64,000 nt of DNA from Corynebacterium uberis (GTDB taxonomy: Bacteria; Actinomycetota; Actinomycetes; Mycobacteriales; Mycobacteriaceae), in contig NZ_CP085051.1 in NCBI RefSeq assembly GCF_020616335.1, positions 806,001 through 870,000 of the forward strand. Reading direction: 5' to 3'. The notes under the pieces are model-generated. The model did no database searches. It was given only the letters and a program-made list of their open reading frames with translations, and was not told the DNA's origin. Both the position numbers and the translations under genes were made by a program. Positions 46,263 to 54,729 of the stretch are shown piece after piece; the stretch's first letter is position 1, and each line of letters starts with the position of its first letter.

Positions 46263-47108
46263 CTAGTACCGGCGCCGGGGCCGGCGCTGCCGGTTGCGGG
46301 CCATCAATTCTTCGACGGTGACGGACTTCTCGCCGCGCTGCACCGGGGGTTCGCGCCGCGAGACGGGCTCCGGCGGCCGTGGCGGTTCCACGCGCGCGCG
46401 GCGCCGGTCAGACCTGTCGATTCTGTCAGCCCTATCAGTTCGGTCAGCCCTGCCGGCCCTATCCGCACGAGCAGGGCGTGCGGCGGGCTCGCGCGGTTCG
46501 CGCTGGTCGCGTGGTTCGCGCTGGTCGCGCGGTTGACGTGGTTGGCGTTCCTCCTCAGGCCAGCGCCAGCGGGGGCTTGCCTCCTGGGCATCGCGCCAGC
46601 TGTTGATCTCCTGGCGGGTGCGCCGCTGTGCCTGGGCGGTGCGTCGCCGGGTGTCTGCCTCCGCGCGGCGGGTGTACTGGGCGCCGCGGCGCAGCAGCCA
46701 CAGCCGCAGCACGGCAATGGCGATGGACCCGACGGTGACCAGGAAGAGGACGGGGAAAAGCTGCAAGAGGGGAAAGACGGTGGAGGCGATGGTTGTCAGC
46801 GAGAATGCGCCAGAATTTGGGCTCCCGGCGCGGGTGATAATCCACGAGGTTGCCACCGTGACCACGGCAAAGGAGACGGGCATGGCAGCCACGGTGAGAT
46901 AAAGGCCGCGGGGTTGGGTAAACAACGCGACGACGATGCCTCCGATAACAAATGCGCTGACGTAGGGGGCACCGATGTTTGCGTTAAAAACGCTTATCAG
47001 AAGGCCCGTGAGAAGGGCTGCGATCACGATGACTATGCCCGCCCAGGTTGGCAGGCCAAGGGAGCCTTGGTCTGCGGCGGGGCGTGGTTTCTGAGTCAGG
47101 TGAGACAC
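46263..47108 (-). CDS. DUF6542-like membrane protein with Arg-rich tail
   Basis: A 281-residue protein. The first 145 residues contain four hydrophobic segments (WAGIVIVIAALLTGLLISVF, VSAFVIGGIVVALF, LTVAAMPVSFAVVTVATS, LFPVLFLVTVGSIAIAVL). The rest is a very basic disordered tail with short repeats (REPRDQREPRD and RADRTDRADRIDR types). This domain arrangement fits DUF6542 proteins of actinobacteria, function unknown. It lies downstream of rmuC on the same strand (11 bp) and is convergent with ispH. Confidence 0.75.
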   Translation of the reverse strand: MSHLTQKPRPAADQGSLGLPTWAGIVIVIAALLTGLLISVFNANIGAPYVSAFVIGGIVVALFTQPRGLYLTVAAMPVSFAVVTVATSWIITRAGSPNSGAFSLTTIASTVFPLLQLFPVLFLVTVGSIAIAVLRLWLLRRGAQYTRRAEADTRRRTAQAQRRTRQEINSWRDAQEASPRWRWPEEERQPRQPRDQREPRDQREPREPAARPARADRAGRADRTDRADRIDRSDRRRARVEPPRPPEPVSRREPPVQRGEKSVTVEELMARNRQRRPRRRY

Positions 47109-47119
47109 GTCGCGTTATT

Positions 47120-48187
47120 CTACCGTGACCTTTCTTCCTCAGGCTGTACGGGGCTTTGCCGTGGCGTGTTGGCAACCGGATGCAGGGTGGTTGGAGGTTC
47201 GTCTGTGCGGGCGGAAACCTCCATATCCGCGAGCTTGCGGGCGGTAACCATGACTCGGGCGTTCATGGACCCCAGCGTGGCGTTATAGGCATCCACCGCG
47301 CGTTCTAGACTTAAGCCCAACTTGTTGTAGTGATCGCCGAGGATGTTTAGCCGGCTATAGAGCTGACGGCCCAGGAAATGAATCTGGCGGGCTTTATCGG
47401 AGTAATCCTCCTGCCGCCAGCCCAGTGCCACGGTGCGCAACAACGCAAACAGGGTAGAGGGGGTAGCAATGATGACGTTGTGGGAAAAGGCGTATTCCAG
47501 AAGATCCGGCGCGGTGGACAGGGCAGCGTCTAAGAACGGATCTGCGGGGACAAACAGGACCACAAATTCCGGGGTGGGGCTAAAGGCGCTGATGTAATCG
47601 CGGGCAGCAAGTTGGGTGACGTGGGTGCGCAGCTGGTGGGCGTGGCGCCGCAGCAGCGCTTGGTGCTCCTCTGGGTCCTGGCTTTCAATGGCATCGAGGT
47701 AGGCGCCGTAGGGAACCTTGGCGTCCACCACAATCTGGCGGCCACCGGCGAGGAGGACCACCAGGTCTGGCCGCACGGTGCGATCGCCCAGCTTGGCGGT
47801 GACCTGGCTATCAAAATCGCAGTGGCGGACCATCCCGCCAAGTTCTACCACTCTTTCCAGCTGGATTTCTCCCCATCGGCCCCGCACCTGTGGGGAGCGC
47901 AGGGAGTTGACCAGCTCATTGGTGCGGTCCGTCAGGCGTGTGGAGGTGCGCACCATCGCTTGCATCTGGGCGTTGAGCCCAGCGAGGGTGGCTGTGCGGT
48001 CTTCTTCAAGAGCACGGACTTCGCCGGCTAGGTGCCCCATGACCTCGCGTATAGGCCGCAGTTCCGCGAGGACGCGGTTGGTGCTGTTGGTGCGTGCGGG
48101 TGCGGGGGTGGGGGCGCGTCGCGCCCACAACCAACCCAGCGCCGCCCCCAGCAACAGGCCGATGAGAAGCGCGAAGACGATGTCCAT
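47120..48187 (-). CDS. rmuC: DNA recombination protein RmuC family
   Basis: A 355-residue protein: an N-terminal membrane segment (FALLIGLLLGAALGWLWA), a coiled coil, and the RmuC nuclease-like core (SPQVRGRWGEIQLERVVELGGM, PDLVVLLAGGRQIVVDAKVPYGAYLDA, EFVVLFVPADPFLDAAL, NVIIATPSTLFALLRTVALGWRQE). RmuC limits DNA inversion and rearrangement at short inverted repeats. It is cytoplasm-facing and membrane-tethered. The AI-2E permease gene is upstream on the same strand. Confidence 0.92.
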   Translation of the reverse strand: MDIVFALLIGLLLGAALGWLWARRAPTPAPARTNSTNRVLAELRPIREVMGHLAGEVRALEEDRTATLAGLNAQMQAMVRTSTRLTDRTNELVNSLRSPQVRGRWGEIQLERVVELGGMVRHCDFDSQVTAKLGDRTVRPDLVVLLAGGRQIVVDAKVPYGAYLDAIESQDPEEHQALLRRHAHQLRTHVTQLAARDYISAFSPTPEFVVLFVPADPFLDAALSTAPDLLEYAFSHNVIIATPSTLFALLRTVALGWRQEDYSDKARQIHFLGRQLYSRLNILGDHYNKLGLSLERAVDAYNATLGSMNARVMVTARKLADMEVSARTDEPPTTLHPVANTPRQSPVQPEEERSR

Positions 48188-48223
48188 GCACCCTACCTTC
48201 TCACAGGGCCGGGACCTGGCGGG

Positions 48224-49657
48224 CTAGCGCCGCCTCCACCATTGGATCAGGCGTGCGAACACCGGGGGAGTATCCTGCGGGTCTTCTGGTTGACGCTGGG
48301 CCTCTTCAGCCCCCTGCTGCGCTTCGGCTTCCCGCTGAGCCTCAGCCTCCCGCTGAGCTGCGGTGTGGGGATCATCGCCCACCTCCACCGCGGCGGACTG
48401 CGCCGGCACCTGCGCTTCCGCTGCGCCGTCTAGGCACCACTCCTCCGAGTCTGCCGGTCCCGCCGTGGTGGCCAGCTGTTGGCGGTGCAGGTGGGCCTCC
48501 TGTTCGGTGAGCTGGCCAATCGGGGTGATAAAGCGCATCTCCTCCAGCGTGCGCTCCCCAGACTTGAGCGTGACTATGTCCTGGCAGTAGCGGAAGACCA
48601 CGGCGATCATGGCGGCGACCGGCACGGCCAAAAACGCGCCGACGATGCTAAACAGGCTGCCGCCCACGGTCACGGAAACCAGGATGATCACCGGGTGAAG
48701 GTTCATCGCCTTGGACTGCAAGATGGGCGACAAGACGTTGCCCTCCAACTGCTGGACGATGAGGATGAGCACGAGCACCGCCACCGCCTGGGGCACCCCG
48801 AGGGACAGCAAGGCGATGGCCACCGCCAGGGCGCCGGCGGCAAAGGCGCCGATGATGGGGATGAACCCTGCGATGAAGGTAATCACCGCGAGGGCGAACG
48901 CCATGGGCACCCCGATGACGATGAGCCCGATGCCGATGAAGACGGCGTCGACAAGCGAAACCAACGCCTGCGCGCGGATGAACCCACCCAGGGTGGCCCA
49001 CGCGCGCGTGAGCACCTCGGTGGCGTGCCAGCCCGCACGCCGCCCCAGCACGCCGCGCGCCCACGGCAGGAAGCGGTGGCCGTCCTTGAGGAAGAAGAAC
49101 GTGAGCACCAACACCACACCCAGGGTCACCGCCACGGAGGTCACCGTGGAAATACCGCTGAAAATGCCGCCCGCAATCGCGCCGGCGCGGTCTTGCAGCC
49201 AGCTGGCGGCCTCATTGATTACCTGGTCAAGCTCGGTTTCGTCGATGTTGAGCGGCGATCGGGTGATAGTCAGGCGCAGCTGCTGGATGCCATTAATCAG
49301 CTGCAGATACAGCACCTGCGACTGCCGGACAATGCCCGGGGCGATGAGGTAGATCACCCCGCCGACCACAGCAAAAAAGCCGATCAGCGTGGTCGCCGCC
49401 GCCAGGGCGGAAGGGAAATGGGCGCGGCGCAGCCAGGAGGTAGGCCCTGCCAGCACGGTGCACACGATGATCGCCAGGATCACCGGCAGCACGCCCTGCC
49501 ACACCATGCGCAGCACAATCCACGCCACATAGACAGAGGCCACCACCACCAAGGCGCGCAGGCACGTGCGCGAGGTGCGGCGCAATGCCTCCTGAACCAC
49601 CACCGAGCGGTCCACCTGATCGCGGTAACCAGTAGTTTTCACAGCAACGTCACTCAC
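48224..49657 (-). CDS. AI-2E family transporter (PerM/YhhT type)
   Basis: A 477-residue protein with about eight membrane segments and the conserved C-terminal region of the family (AVITFIAGFIPIIGAFAAGALAVAIALLSLG, then LVLILIVQQLEGNVLSPILQSKAMNLHPVIILV). Members export small hydrophobic molecules or ions; AI-2 itself is not implied. The tail is disordered with repeats such as EAQREAEAQ. GTG 49657 is preferred, 8 nt after a CAAAAT element; GTG 49663 is also possible. It is divergent from ychF. Confidence 0.87.
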   Translation of the reverse strand: MSDVAVKTTGYRDQVDRSVVVQEALRRTSRTCLRALVVVASVYVAWIVLRMVWQGVLPVILAIIVCTVLAGPTSWLRRAHFPSALAAATTLIGFFAVVGGVIYLIAPGIVRQSQVLYLQLINGIQQLRLTITRSPLNIDETELDQVINEAASWLQDRAGAIAGGIFSGISTVTSVAVTLGVVLVLTFFFLKDGHRFLPWARGVLGRRAGWHATEVLTRAWATLGGFIRAQALVSLVDAVFIGIGLIVIGVPMAFALAVITFIAGFIPIIGAFAAGALAVAIALLSLGVPQAVAVLVLILIVQQLEGNVLSPILQSKAMNLHPVIILVSVTVGGSLFSIVGAFLAVPVAAMIAVVFRYCQDIVTLKSGERTLEEMRFITPIGQLTEQEAHLHRQQLATTAGPADSEEWCLDGAAEAQVPAQSAAVEVGDDPHTAAQREAEAQREAEAQQGAEEAQRQPEDPQDTPPVFARLIQWWRRR

Positions 49658-49689
49658 GCCCACCCATTTTGCCCTAAGTTGGCCGTTGC

Positions 49690-49695
49690 TAGGAT
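49690..49695 (+). promoter_or_regulatory. -10 hexamer TAGGAT for leaderless ychF
   Basis: TAGGAT lies 8 nt before GTG 49704. Confidence 0.5.
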
Positions 49696-49703
49696 GGGTG
49701 GCC

Positions 49704-50789
49704 GTGAGCCTTACTCTTGGAATCGTCGGTCTGCCCAACGTTGGCAAATCCACCCTGTTCAACGCGTTGACGCGCAATGATGTTCTTGCGGCGAACTACC
49801 CGTTTGCCACCATCGAACCCAACGTGGGACTCGTGGAGCTTCCCGACGCCCGCCTCCCGCAGCTTGCCGCTATCTTCGGCTCCCAGCGGATCCTGCCGGC
49901 CACCGTGTCCTTTGTGGACATCGCCGGCATTGTCAAGGGCGCCTCCGAGGGCGAAGGCATGGGCAACGCCTTTTTGGCCAACATCCGCGAGGCAGACGCC
50001 ATCTGCCAGGTCGTGCGCGCCTTCGCCGACGACAACGTGGTCCACGTCGACGGCAAGGTCGACCCGGCCAGCGACATCGCCGTCATCCAGACCGAACTCA
50101 TCCTCGCCGACTTGCAAACCATTGAAAAGGCCCTGCCCCGGCTGGAAAAGGAAGCCCGCAAAGACAAGGACAAGGCCGTCGAGGTCGAGGCCGTGAAGAA
50201 AGCGCAGGCCGTGCTGGAAGATGACCGCACGCTGTACGCGGCATCCGTCGCCGGCGAGCTGGACCTTGCCCCGCTGCGCGAGCTGCACCTGATGACCGCC
50301 AAGCCCTTCCTCTACGTCTTCAACGCCGACGAGGAAGTGCTCACCGACCCCGAGCGCAAAAAGCAGCTTGCCGACGTCGTCGCCCCCGCGCAATGCGTCT
50401 TCCTCGACGCAAAAACCGAAGCAGAACTACTGGAACTCGACGAAGACGAGGCCGCCGAACTGCTCGCCTCCGTGGGTCAAGATGAACCCGGCCTGCAAAC
50501 CCTGGCCAAGGCCGGCTTTGCCACCCTGGGCCTGCAGACCTACCTCACCGCCGGGGAGAAGGAAACCCGCGCCTGGACCATCCCCCAGGGTGCCACCGCC
50601 CCGCAGGCAGCAGGCGTGATCCACAGCGACTTCGAGCGCGGCTTCATCAAAGCGGAGATCGTCTCCTTCGACGACCTTGTCGACGCCGGCTCCATGGCCG
50701 AAGCCCGCGCCCGCGGCAAAGTCCGCCAGGAAGGCAAGGACTACGTCATGCGCGACGGGGACGTGGTGGAGTTCAAGTTTAACGTGTAG
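49704..50789 (+). CDS. ychF: Redox-regulated ribosome-associated ATPase YchF
   Basis: A 361-residue OBG-family P-loop protein that prefers ATP. G1 GIVGLPNVGKSTLFNALT, the NYPFATIEPN switch, G3 FVDIAGIVKGASEGEG, the variant G4 YVFNADEE and the C-terminal TGS-like domain (TYLTAGEKETRAWTIPQGATAPQAAGVIHSDFERGF) are all present. It binds ribosomes and is linked to stress responses. GTG 49704 gives the usual VSLTLGIVG start. Confidence 0.96.
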   Translation: MSLTLGIVGLPNVGKSTLFNALTRNDVLAANYPFATIEPNVGLVELPDARLPQLAAIFGSQRILPATVSFVDIAGIVKGASEGEGMGNAFLANIREADAICQVVRAFADDNVVHVDGKVDPASDIAVIQTELILADLQTIEKALPRLEKEARKDKDKAVEVEAVKKAQAVLEDDRTLYAASVAGELDLAPLRELHLMTAKPFLYVFNADEEVLTDPERKKQLADVVAPAQCVFLDAKTEAELLELDEDEAAELLASVGQDEPGLQTLAKAGFATLGLQTYLTAGEKETRAWTIPQGATAPQAAGVIHSDFERGFIKAEIVSFDDLVDAGSMAEARARGKVRQEGKDYVMRDGDVVEFKFNV

Positions 50790-51062
50790 CGCCTAGTGGC
50801 ATACGCTCACTCTCCTGCAGAATTTGCCCCTGATCAGGGCATTCAGCACCCACGATGTCAAAGTGTTGTTCGAACGACGCAGCACTCGTCCCTGCTCACA
50901 CTCCCGCTGATCAATATGACCATGTAGGCTGCGGCCTCAGGGCCCTGCGGAGGAATTCCTGGGTCGGCTTCTGAATAAGCCCTGAACGCTGTGGTCGGGC
51001 AGAATTCGCATCTCCGCTGGACAGCGCATCTGCCTGTTCTAGAAAGATGGACGTGGGAGAAA
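50790..51062. other. 273-bp spacer without a gene
   Basis: No frame gives a recognisable protein. In TA loci of this kind a HigB toxin usually precedes higA, but no toxin-like C-terminus can be read here in any plus-strand frame. Confidence 0.5.
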
Positions 51063-51383
51063 ATGACGAATGCGATTACTGCCACCGGCGATGATTTGAT
51101 CGAACCGATCCACCCGGGAGAGGTCCTGATGGAGGACTTCATCAAGGGTTTTGGGATCACACAGAACAAGCTGGCAGTCTCAATCGAGGTACCGCCGCGG
51201 CGGATCAATGAAATTGTGCATGGTAAGCGTGGTATCACAGCTGGCACCGCGGTCCGCCTGGCGCGCTACTTTGGTACTTCCGAAGAATTGTGGATGAACC
51301 TGCAGTCGACGTACGAATTACGGCTTGAGCGGCGGGCACTACGTGATCAGGTCGATGCGATTACGCCATTGCGGTCTATGTGA
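51063..51383 (+). CDS. HigA-type antitoxin (XRE helix-turn-helix)
   Basis: A 106-residue DNA-binding protein of the HigA/VapI family: IHPGEVLMEDFIKGFGITQNKLAVSIEVPPRRINEIVHGKRGITAGTAVRLARYFGTSEELWMNLQ is a full XRE domain with the typical HPGE start. ATG 51063 follows GGGAG. No HigB toxin gene is found beside it, so it is an orphan here. Its stop overlaps the GTG of the next, broken P-loop gene (GTGA), so the two were once an operon. Confidence 0.87.
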   Translation: MTNAITATGDDLIEPIHPGEVLMEDFIKGFGITQNKLAVSIEVPPRRINEIVHGKRGITAGTAVRLARYFGTSEELWMNLQSTYELRLERRALRDQVDAITPLRSM

Positions 51384-51586
51384 TTCGACCGGGTGAAAAC
51401 CCCACGGGCTCAGAGGCATCCCCGCTCATCATCCGGGGTAATTCTAGGCGCGACAAAGGTACTATCGCCCGAGCTATCCGTGCGGGATGGCCGCGTGGTG
51501 TGGCTATTATCAGCCAGGATGCTGTGCGCCGGGAGGTCTACGGGGGGCGATGCTCACCTGCCTGCGGTTCGACCATCTGGGTGTGA
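51380..51586 (+). pseudogene. Remnant of a P-loop kinase/AAA gene
   Basis: From GTG 51380 the frame reads PLIIRGNSRRDKGTIARAIRAGWPRGVAIISQDAVRREV. This looks like the start of a small P-loop kinase whose Walker A (expected GNSGSGKST) has lost its glycines and serines. After REV the frame degenerates and stops at 51586, where about 120 more residues would be expected. Confidence 0.6.
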
Positions 51587-52075
51587 CCCGCTCCAATCGC
51601 TGCCAATTAGACCTGGACGGGATACTGAGACGGCATCGCGCTAAGCCCTAGGCACGCGGGGTCACCGAGGAGCCGGTCACGTCGAGGTACCGCAGCTAAC
51701 CCCGTGCTGGGGCCCGATGAGGTGGTTGTGGGTCCTGGTGTGAACACCACCGCTGCAGTCGACCGAGTGCTTGTCGACGTCGCCTGGGGCGGCGCCGCCT
51801 CGATACCCCTACGAGTCACTGACGTACACCTCCTCCGCAGGTTGAGACGAGCTTTCCTTTCCAAGAGAGACGCGGACCTGTACTCCATCTTCCGTGTCGG
51901 AGCGGGAGCAGAAGGCCACGCACCTGTTTCGCTCACCTGCCAACGTGCGCCGTCTGATTGATGCTTGGGATCAGGCTCGCATTGGAAAAGCTGAGGTTGA
52001 CCAGTGCGATCGGATAGACGAGCACGCCTGACTGATGGGACGTGGTGCGTAGCGTGCACCAGGTACGTTGGGTGC
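51587..52075. other. Decayed region between antitoxin genes
   Basis: No intact gene. One plus-strand stretch near 51892-52031 reads EREQKATHLFRSPANVRRL and on to a TGA, which has protein-like composition and may be the tail of another lost antitoxin or regulator gene. The rest shows frames interrupted by stops. Confidence 0.4.
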
Positions 52076-52321
52076 ATGGCCCAGGTGACCCAGTCCCAGT
52101 TCAGCAGGAATGTGCCCCAATACATCGCACTCGCGCAGCATGAGCCAGTAGCCATCACTGCGCGTGATCCGGGACGCGGTGCGGTGGTAGTCTCACTGGA
52201 GTTTTATGACCGAGCAGTGCAGGCCCTAGAAAACCAAGCAGATATTCGAGATGCTGCTCGGGCTAGAGGCGAGGCAGGGCGCGTTTCTCACGATGAGCTT
52301 ATTCGCGGGTATGGGTTCTAA
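52076..52321 (+). CDS. Phd/YefM-type antitoxin, orphan
   Basis: An 81-residue protein: TQSQFSRNVPQYIALAQHEPVAITARDPGRGAVVVSLEFYDRA fits the N-terminal DNA-binding part of prevent-host-death antitoxins, with a short toxin-binding helix after it. ATG 52076 lies 6 nt after a TACGTT hexamer. No RelE or Doc toxin gene follows within the gap to the next gene. Confidence 0.75.
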   Translation: MAQVTQSQFSRNVPQYIALAQHEPVAITARDPGRGAVVVSLEFYDRAVQALENQADIRDAARARGEAGRVSHDELIRGYGF

Positions 52322-52362
52322 GCTCTTGGGAATCTGTCGGGAACATCCCCGCTAAGCCCAGC

Positions 52363-52674
52363 CTAGAGAGAGCTCAGAGTTTCTTTTGCCTGGATTAATG
52401 TGGCCTCGGGATGGTCTCGGCGAAGTTGGCGGACAGCATGGGCAAGTCCTTTACTGTTCAACTCGGCTCTGAGAGATTCCTTTTCTTCGTCAGAAAGACT
52501 AATCACCGCAGGCGCGTCCCGTCGTTTCATAAAAATCAGAATCCCCGCGATGAGCCCAAGCACAAGACAACCGATGCCAACTACTGCACGCCACGATGAT
52601 GGCTCGTCTGACATTGCGATCAGCAGGCAGCCGACGACCAGGAGAGTGAACGATGAACCGCTGAGTCTTGACAT
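52363..52674 (-). CDS. Small two-span membrane protein
   Basis: A 103-residue protein: two membrane segments (FTLLVVGCLLIAMS and VVGIGCLVLGLIAGILIFM) and a soluble C-terminal part (DEEKESLRAELNSKGLAHAVRQLRRDHPEATLIQAKETL) that resembles short ribosomal-protein-bL12-like C-terminal helices seen in some actinobacterial proteins. ATG 52674 has GAAGGAG 8 nt upstream. I cannot assign a function. Confidence 0.7.
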   Translation of the reverse strand: MSRLSGSSFTLLVVGCLLIAMSDEPSSWRAVVGIGCLVLGLIAGILIFMKRRDAPAVISLSDEEKESLRAELNSKGLAHAVRQLRRDHPEATLIQAKETLSSL

Positions 52675-52864
52675 CACGTCGTCTCCTTCGATGTGGTCTG
52701 CCTGCCAGATGGCCCTACCTCACATGAAGGTGTGGATCATGCGGGCGATGGGTTGTCTGTGCTTGTTTCCGCAGCATGTCCCAGTCACACGGCCACCCTC
52801 ACCGTGGACAGTCTAACCTGGTGCACGCGGCCGAGTCTCCGAGCAAGAAACACCGGTAACCATC

Positions 52865-53395
52865 ATGCCTGACTACACCTTTGCACCTCCCACCGAACGG
52901 GACATTGTGCAGCTCCACGCCATTTACTCTGATCCTGAAGTCTGGCGGCACCTGCCTTCCGGGCGGCACACCGAGTTGGAGCAGACGGCGCGGATGGTGC
53001 GCGAGTGGATTGCGGGGTGGCGCACGGAGGGACTGTCGCACTGGGTGGTGCGTGACGCGGCGTCGGCACGCGTGCTTGGGCACGTGGGCTGTGGGCTGCG
53101 CCGAGGGTGTTTCTGGAACCTGGGTTACCGCATAGCGCCGAGCGCGCAGGCGCGGGGGATTGCCACGGCGGGGGCGTGCAAGGCCATTGACGCGGCGCAC
53201 CACACTGATCCGGAGATGCCCGTTGTTGCCTACCTTCTGGAGCACAATGCGTCGTCTGCGCACGTGGCGCGCAAGGTGGGGTTGGAGCTGCAGTCGCGGT
53301 GCCCGGACGCAGGCAATCCGGATCCGCAGGCGGTGCGGCTGATTTTTGCGGATCGCCCCTTAACAGCGGAGGTGCTGAGCGCGGCCCAGAAATAG
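52865..53395 (+). CDS. GNAT-family N-acetyltransferase (RimJ/RimL-like)
   Basis: A 176-residue acetyltransferase: YSDPEVWRHLPSGRHTELEQTARMVREWI at the N-terminus and the acetyl-CoA loop region LGYRIAPSAQARGIATAGACKAIDAA, then LLEHNASSAHVARKVGLEL. This is the RimJ/RimL branch, acting on protein N-termini or small amines; the substrate is unknown. ATG 52865 gives the natural start. Confidence 0.85.
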   Translation: MPDYTFAPPTERDIVQLHAIYSDPEVWRHLPSGRHTELEQTARMVREWIAGWRTEGLSHWVVRDAASARVLGHVGCGLRRGCFWNLGYRIAPSAQARGIATAGACKAIDAAHHTDPEMPVVAYLLEHNASSAHVARKVGLELQSRCPDAGNPDPQAVRLIFADRPLTAEVLSAAQK

Positions 53396-53420
53396 GCCCA
53401 GCAATAGGAACGGGCCGCGG

Positions 53421-54404
53421 CTAGCGTGTCACCAGGTCCAGGATCACGGGATCCTTGTTCGCGTTGAACACTAAGACGACGGCCTTGACTTGGTTGTCGT
53501 CATTAAGAATGGAAACAAATTGTGACTGGTCAAACTCGTCGACTCTGATGCCCGTCGATTTGGAGGGGAAGTCATCATAAAGACCCTCGCCAAATACGGC
53601 TTGGTACTTGCCGGAGAAATTGGTGGCCGTTCCGACCTTGGGGTGCGATGTCTTCAGCAGGGAATCGATGCCATTGAAGGTCTGGGACCTGTCCAAGTGG
53701 AGCGTGCTCATCACAGAGTCGCGGGTTCGGGGGTCGGTGTGCTTGAGCACCCAGTCGCGCAAGTCCTGCTCCGTGTCCTGCTTGAGCATGTCTTTGACCA
53801 GCGCCTGCGCCTTGTGTTCGGGGGATAGTAGCGACATCACGCCGTATGCTCCTGCCCCGGAGACGAGGGTGAGCACCGCGCCGGTAGCAAGGCCAATGAC
53901 CAGGCTTTTTGTCTGTAGTCCAGCCCCGCGGCTCGCCTTGGCTGGAGCAGGCGCGCCGGGGCCGTACGGCGGGGCCGGAGCTGGGGTCGGTGCCGGCGGG
54001 GCGGCTGGTATAGCCGCGGATGGGGCAGTTGGCGCATCAGCGGGTCCTGGGGCAGGAGCTGATTCCGGTCCGACTGCGCCTAGGACGAGCGTGGGCTCGC
54101 CACCGGCAGGAGCCGCCGGAGCCGCCGCTGCTGGAGGAGCCGTCGGAGCCGCGGGTGCCTGGGCGGCGAGTTGGTGCAGCGTGTGGACGGTGATGGGTTC
54201 GGCTGAGGGGTCCTCCAGGTGGGCGTCGTAACGCGCGCGCAGCTCGGGGTTGCCCAGAATGGCGCGGGCGGTGGAACGCTCGTCGAGCGCGGCGGCGTCG
54301 TCGGGCGAGGTTGCCGCGATCTTCTCATCCAGGATGTCGCGCAGCTGCATGCTATCTGCAGCGCGGTCTAGTCCTAGGGATTGGTAGAGGTCATAGTGGG
54401 CCAT
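53421..54404 (-). CDS. Membrane protein with degenerate J-domain-like N-terminus
   Basis: A 327-residue protein. Residues 1-65 (DLYQSLGLDRAADSMQLRDILDEKI, then ARAILGNPELRARYDAHLED) resemble a J domain without the HPD motif. A 100-residue Ala/Pro-rich linker follows, then one membrane segment (SLVIGLATGAVLTLVSGAGAYGVMSLL) and a C-terminal extracytoplasmic domain of about 120 residues. It is likely an envelope protein; I do not recognise a named family. A small palindrome (54420-54437) precedes the start. Confidence 0.78.
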   Translation of the reverse strand: MAHYDLYQSLGLDRAADSMQLRDILDEKIAATSPDDAAALDERSTARAILGNPELRARYDAHLEDPSAEPITVHTLHQLAAQAPAAPTAPPAAAAPAAPAGGEPTLVLGAVGPESAPAPGPADAPTAPSAAIPAAPPAPTPAPAPPYGPGAPAPAKASRGAGLQTKSLVIGLATGAVLTLVSGAGAYGVMSLLSPEHKAQALVKDMLKQDTEQDLRDWVLKHTDPRTRDSVMSTLHLDRSQTFNGIDSLLKTSHPKVGTATNFSGKYQAVFGEGLYDDFPSKSTGIRVDEFDQSQFVSILNDDNQVKAVVLVFNANKDPVILDLVTR

Positions 54405-54419
54405 GGCGGGCCATCTCCT

Positions 54420-54437
54420 TTCGCCGTTATCGGCGAA
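54420..54437. promoter_or_regulatory. Palindrome TTCGCCGTTATCGGCGAA
   Basis: A 6-bp perfect arm pair with a 6-nt centre, 16 bp upstream of the minus-strand start at 54404. It could be an operator or a small leader hairpin. The remaining sequence up to the dehydrogenase gene at 54730 shows nothing else clear. Confidence 0.4.
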
Positions 54438-54729
54438 TATACAGGTTCTTGGCCGCCAATGTGTGGCACATTATTCGCCCATGAGATGGGGTGGTTTCCT
54501 GCGAGTGTTCTTGCCGGAAAAGGACAAGACACCTTGTCGGGCAGGGCAGTTCGTTGAGCACTGCGCGGAGCAGAAATCACCATGTGACCCGCACCGCGTG
54601 GCTAGGCCGCGGGGTACAGGCGTGGTGTCGGGCGCACCGTGCCAGAAACCCCAAGGTCCAACACAAGCCTAGGCTTGAGGGGTCAAGAGCAGTGTGAAGA
54701 AATCTGCCAACGCAAGAAAGGACCAGCCC

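Noticed and set aside
46209..49780. Long plus-strand frames opposite the DUF6542, rmuC and AI-2E genes
   Set aside because: Their composition is unusual (His/Asp-rich) and mirrors the minus-strand genes, which have clear domains.
50790..51062. HigB toxin gene upstream of the HigA antitoxin
   Set aside because: No frame gives a RelE/HigB-like sequence; stops occur in all plus-strand frames.
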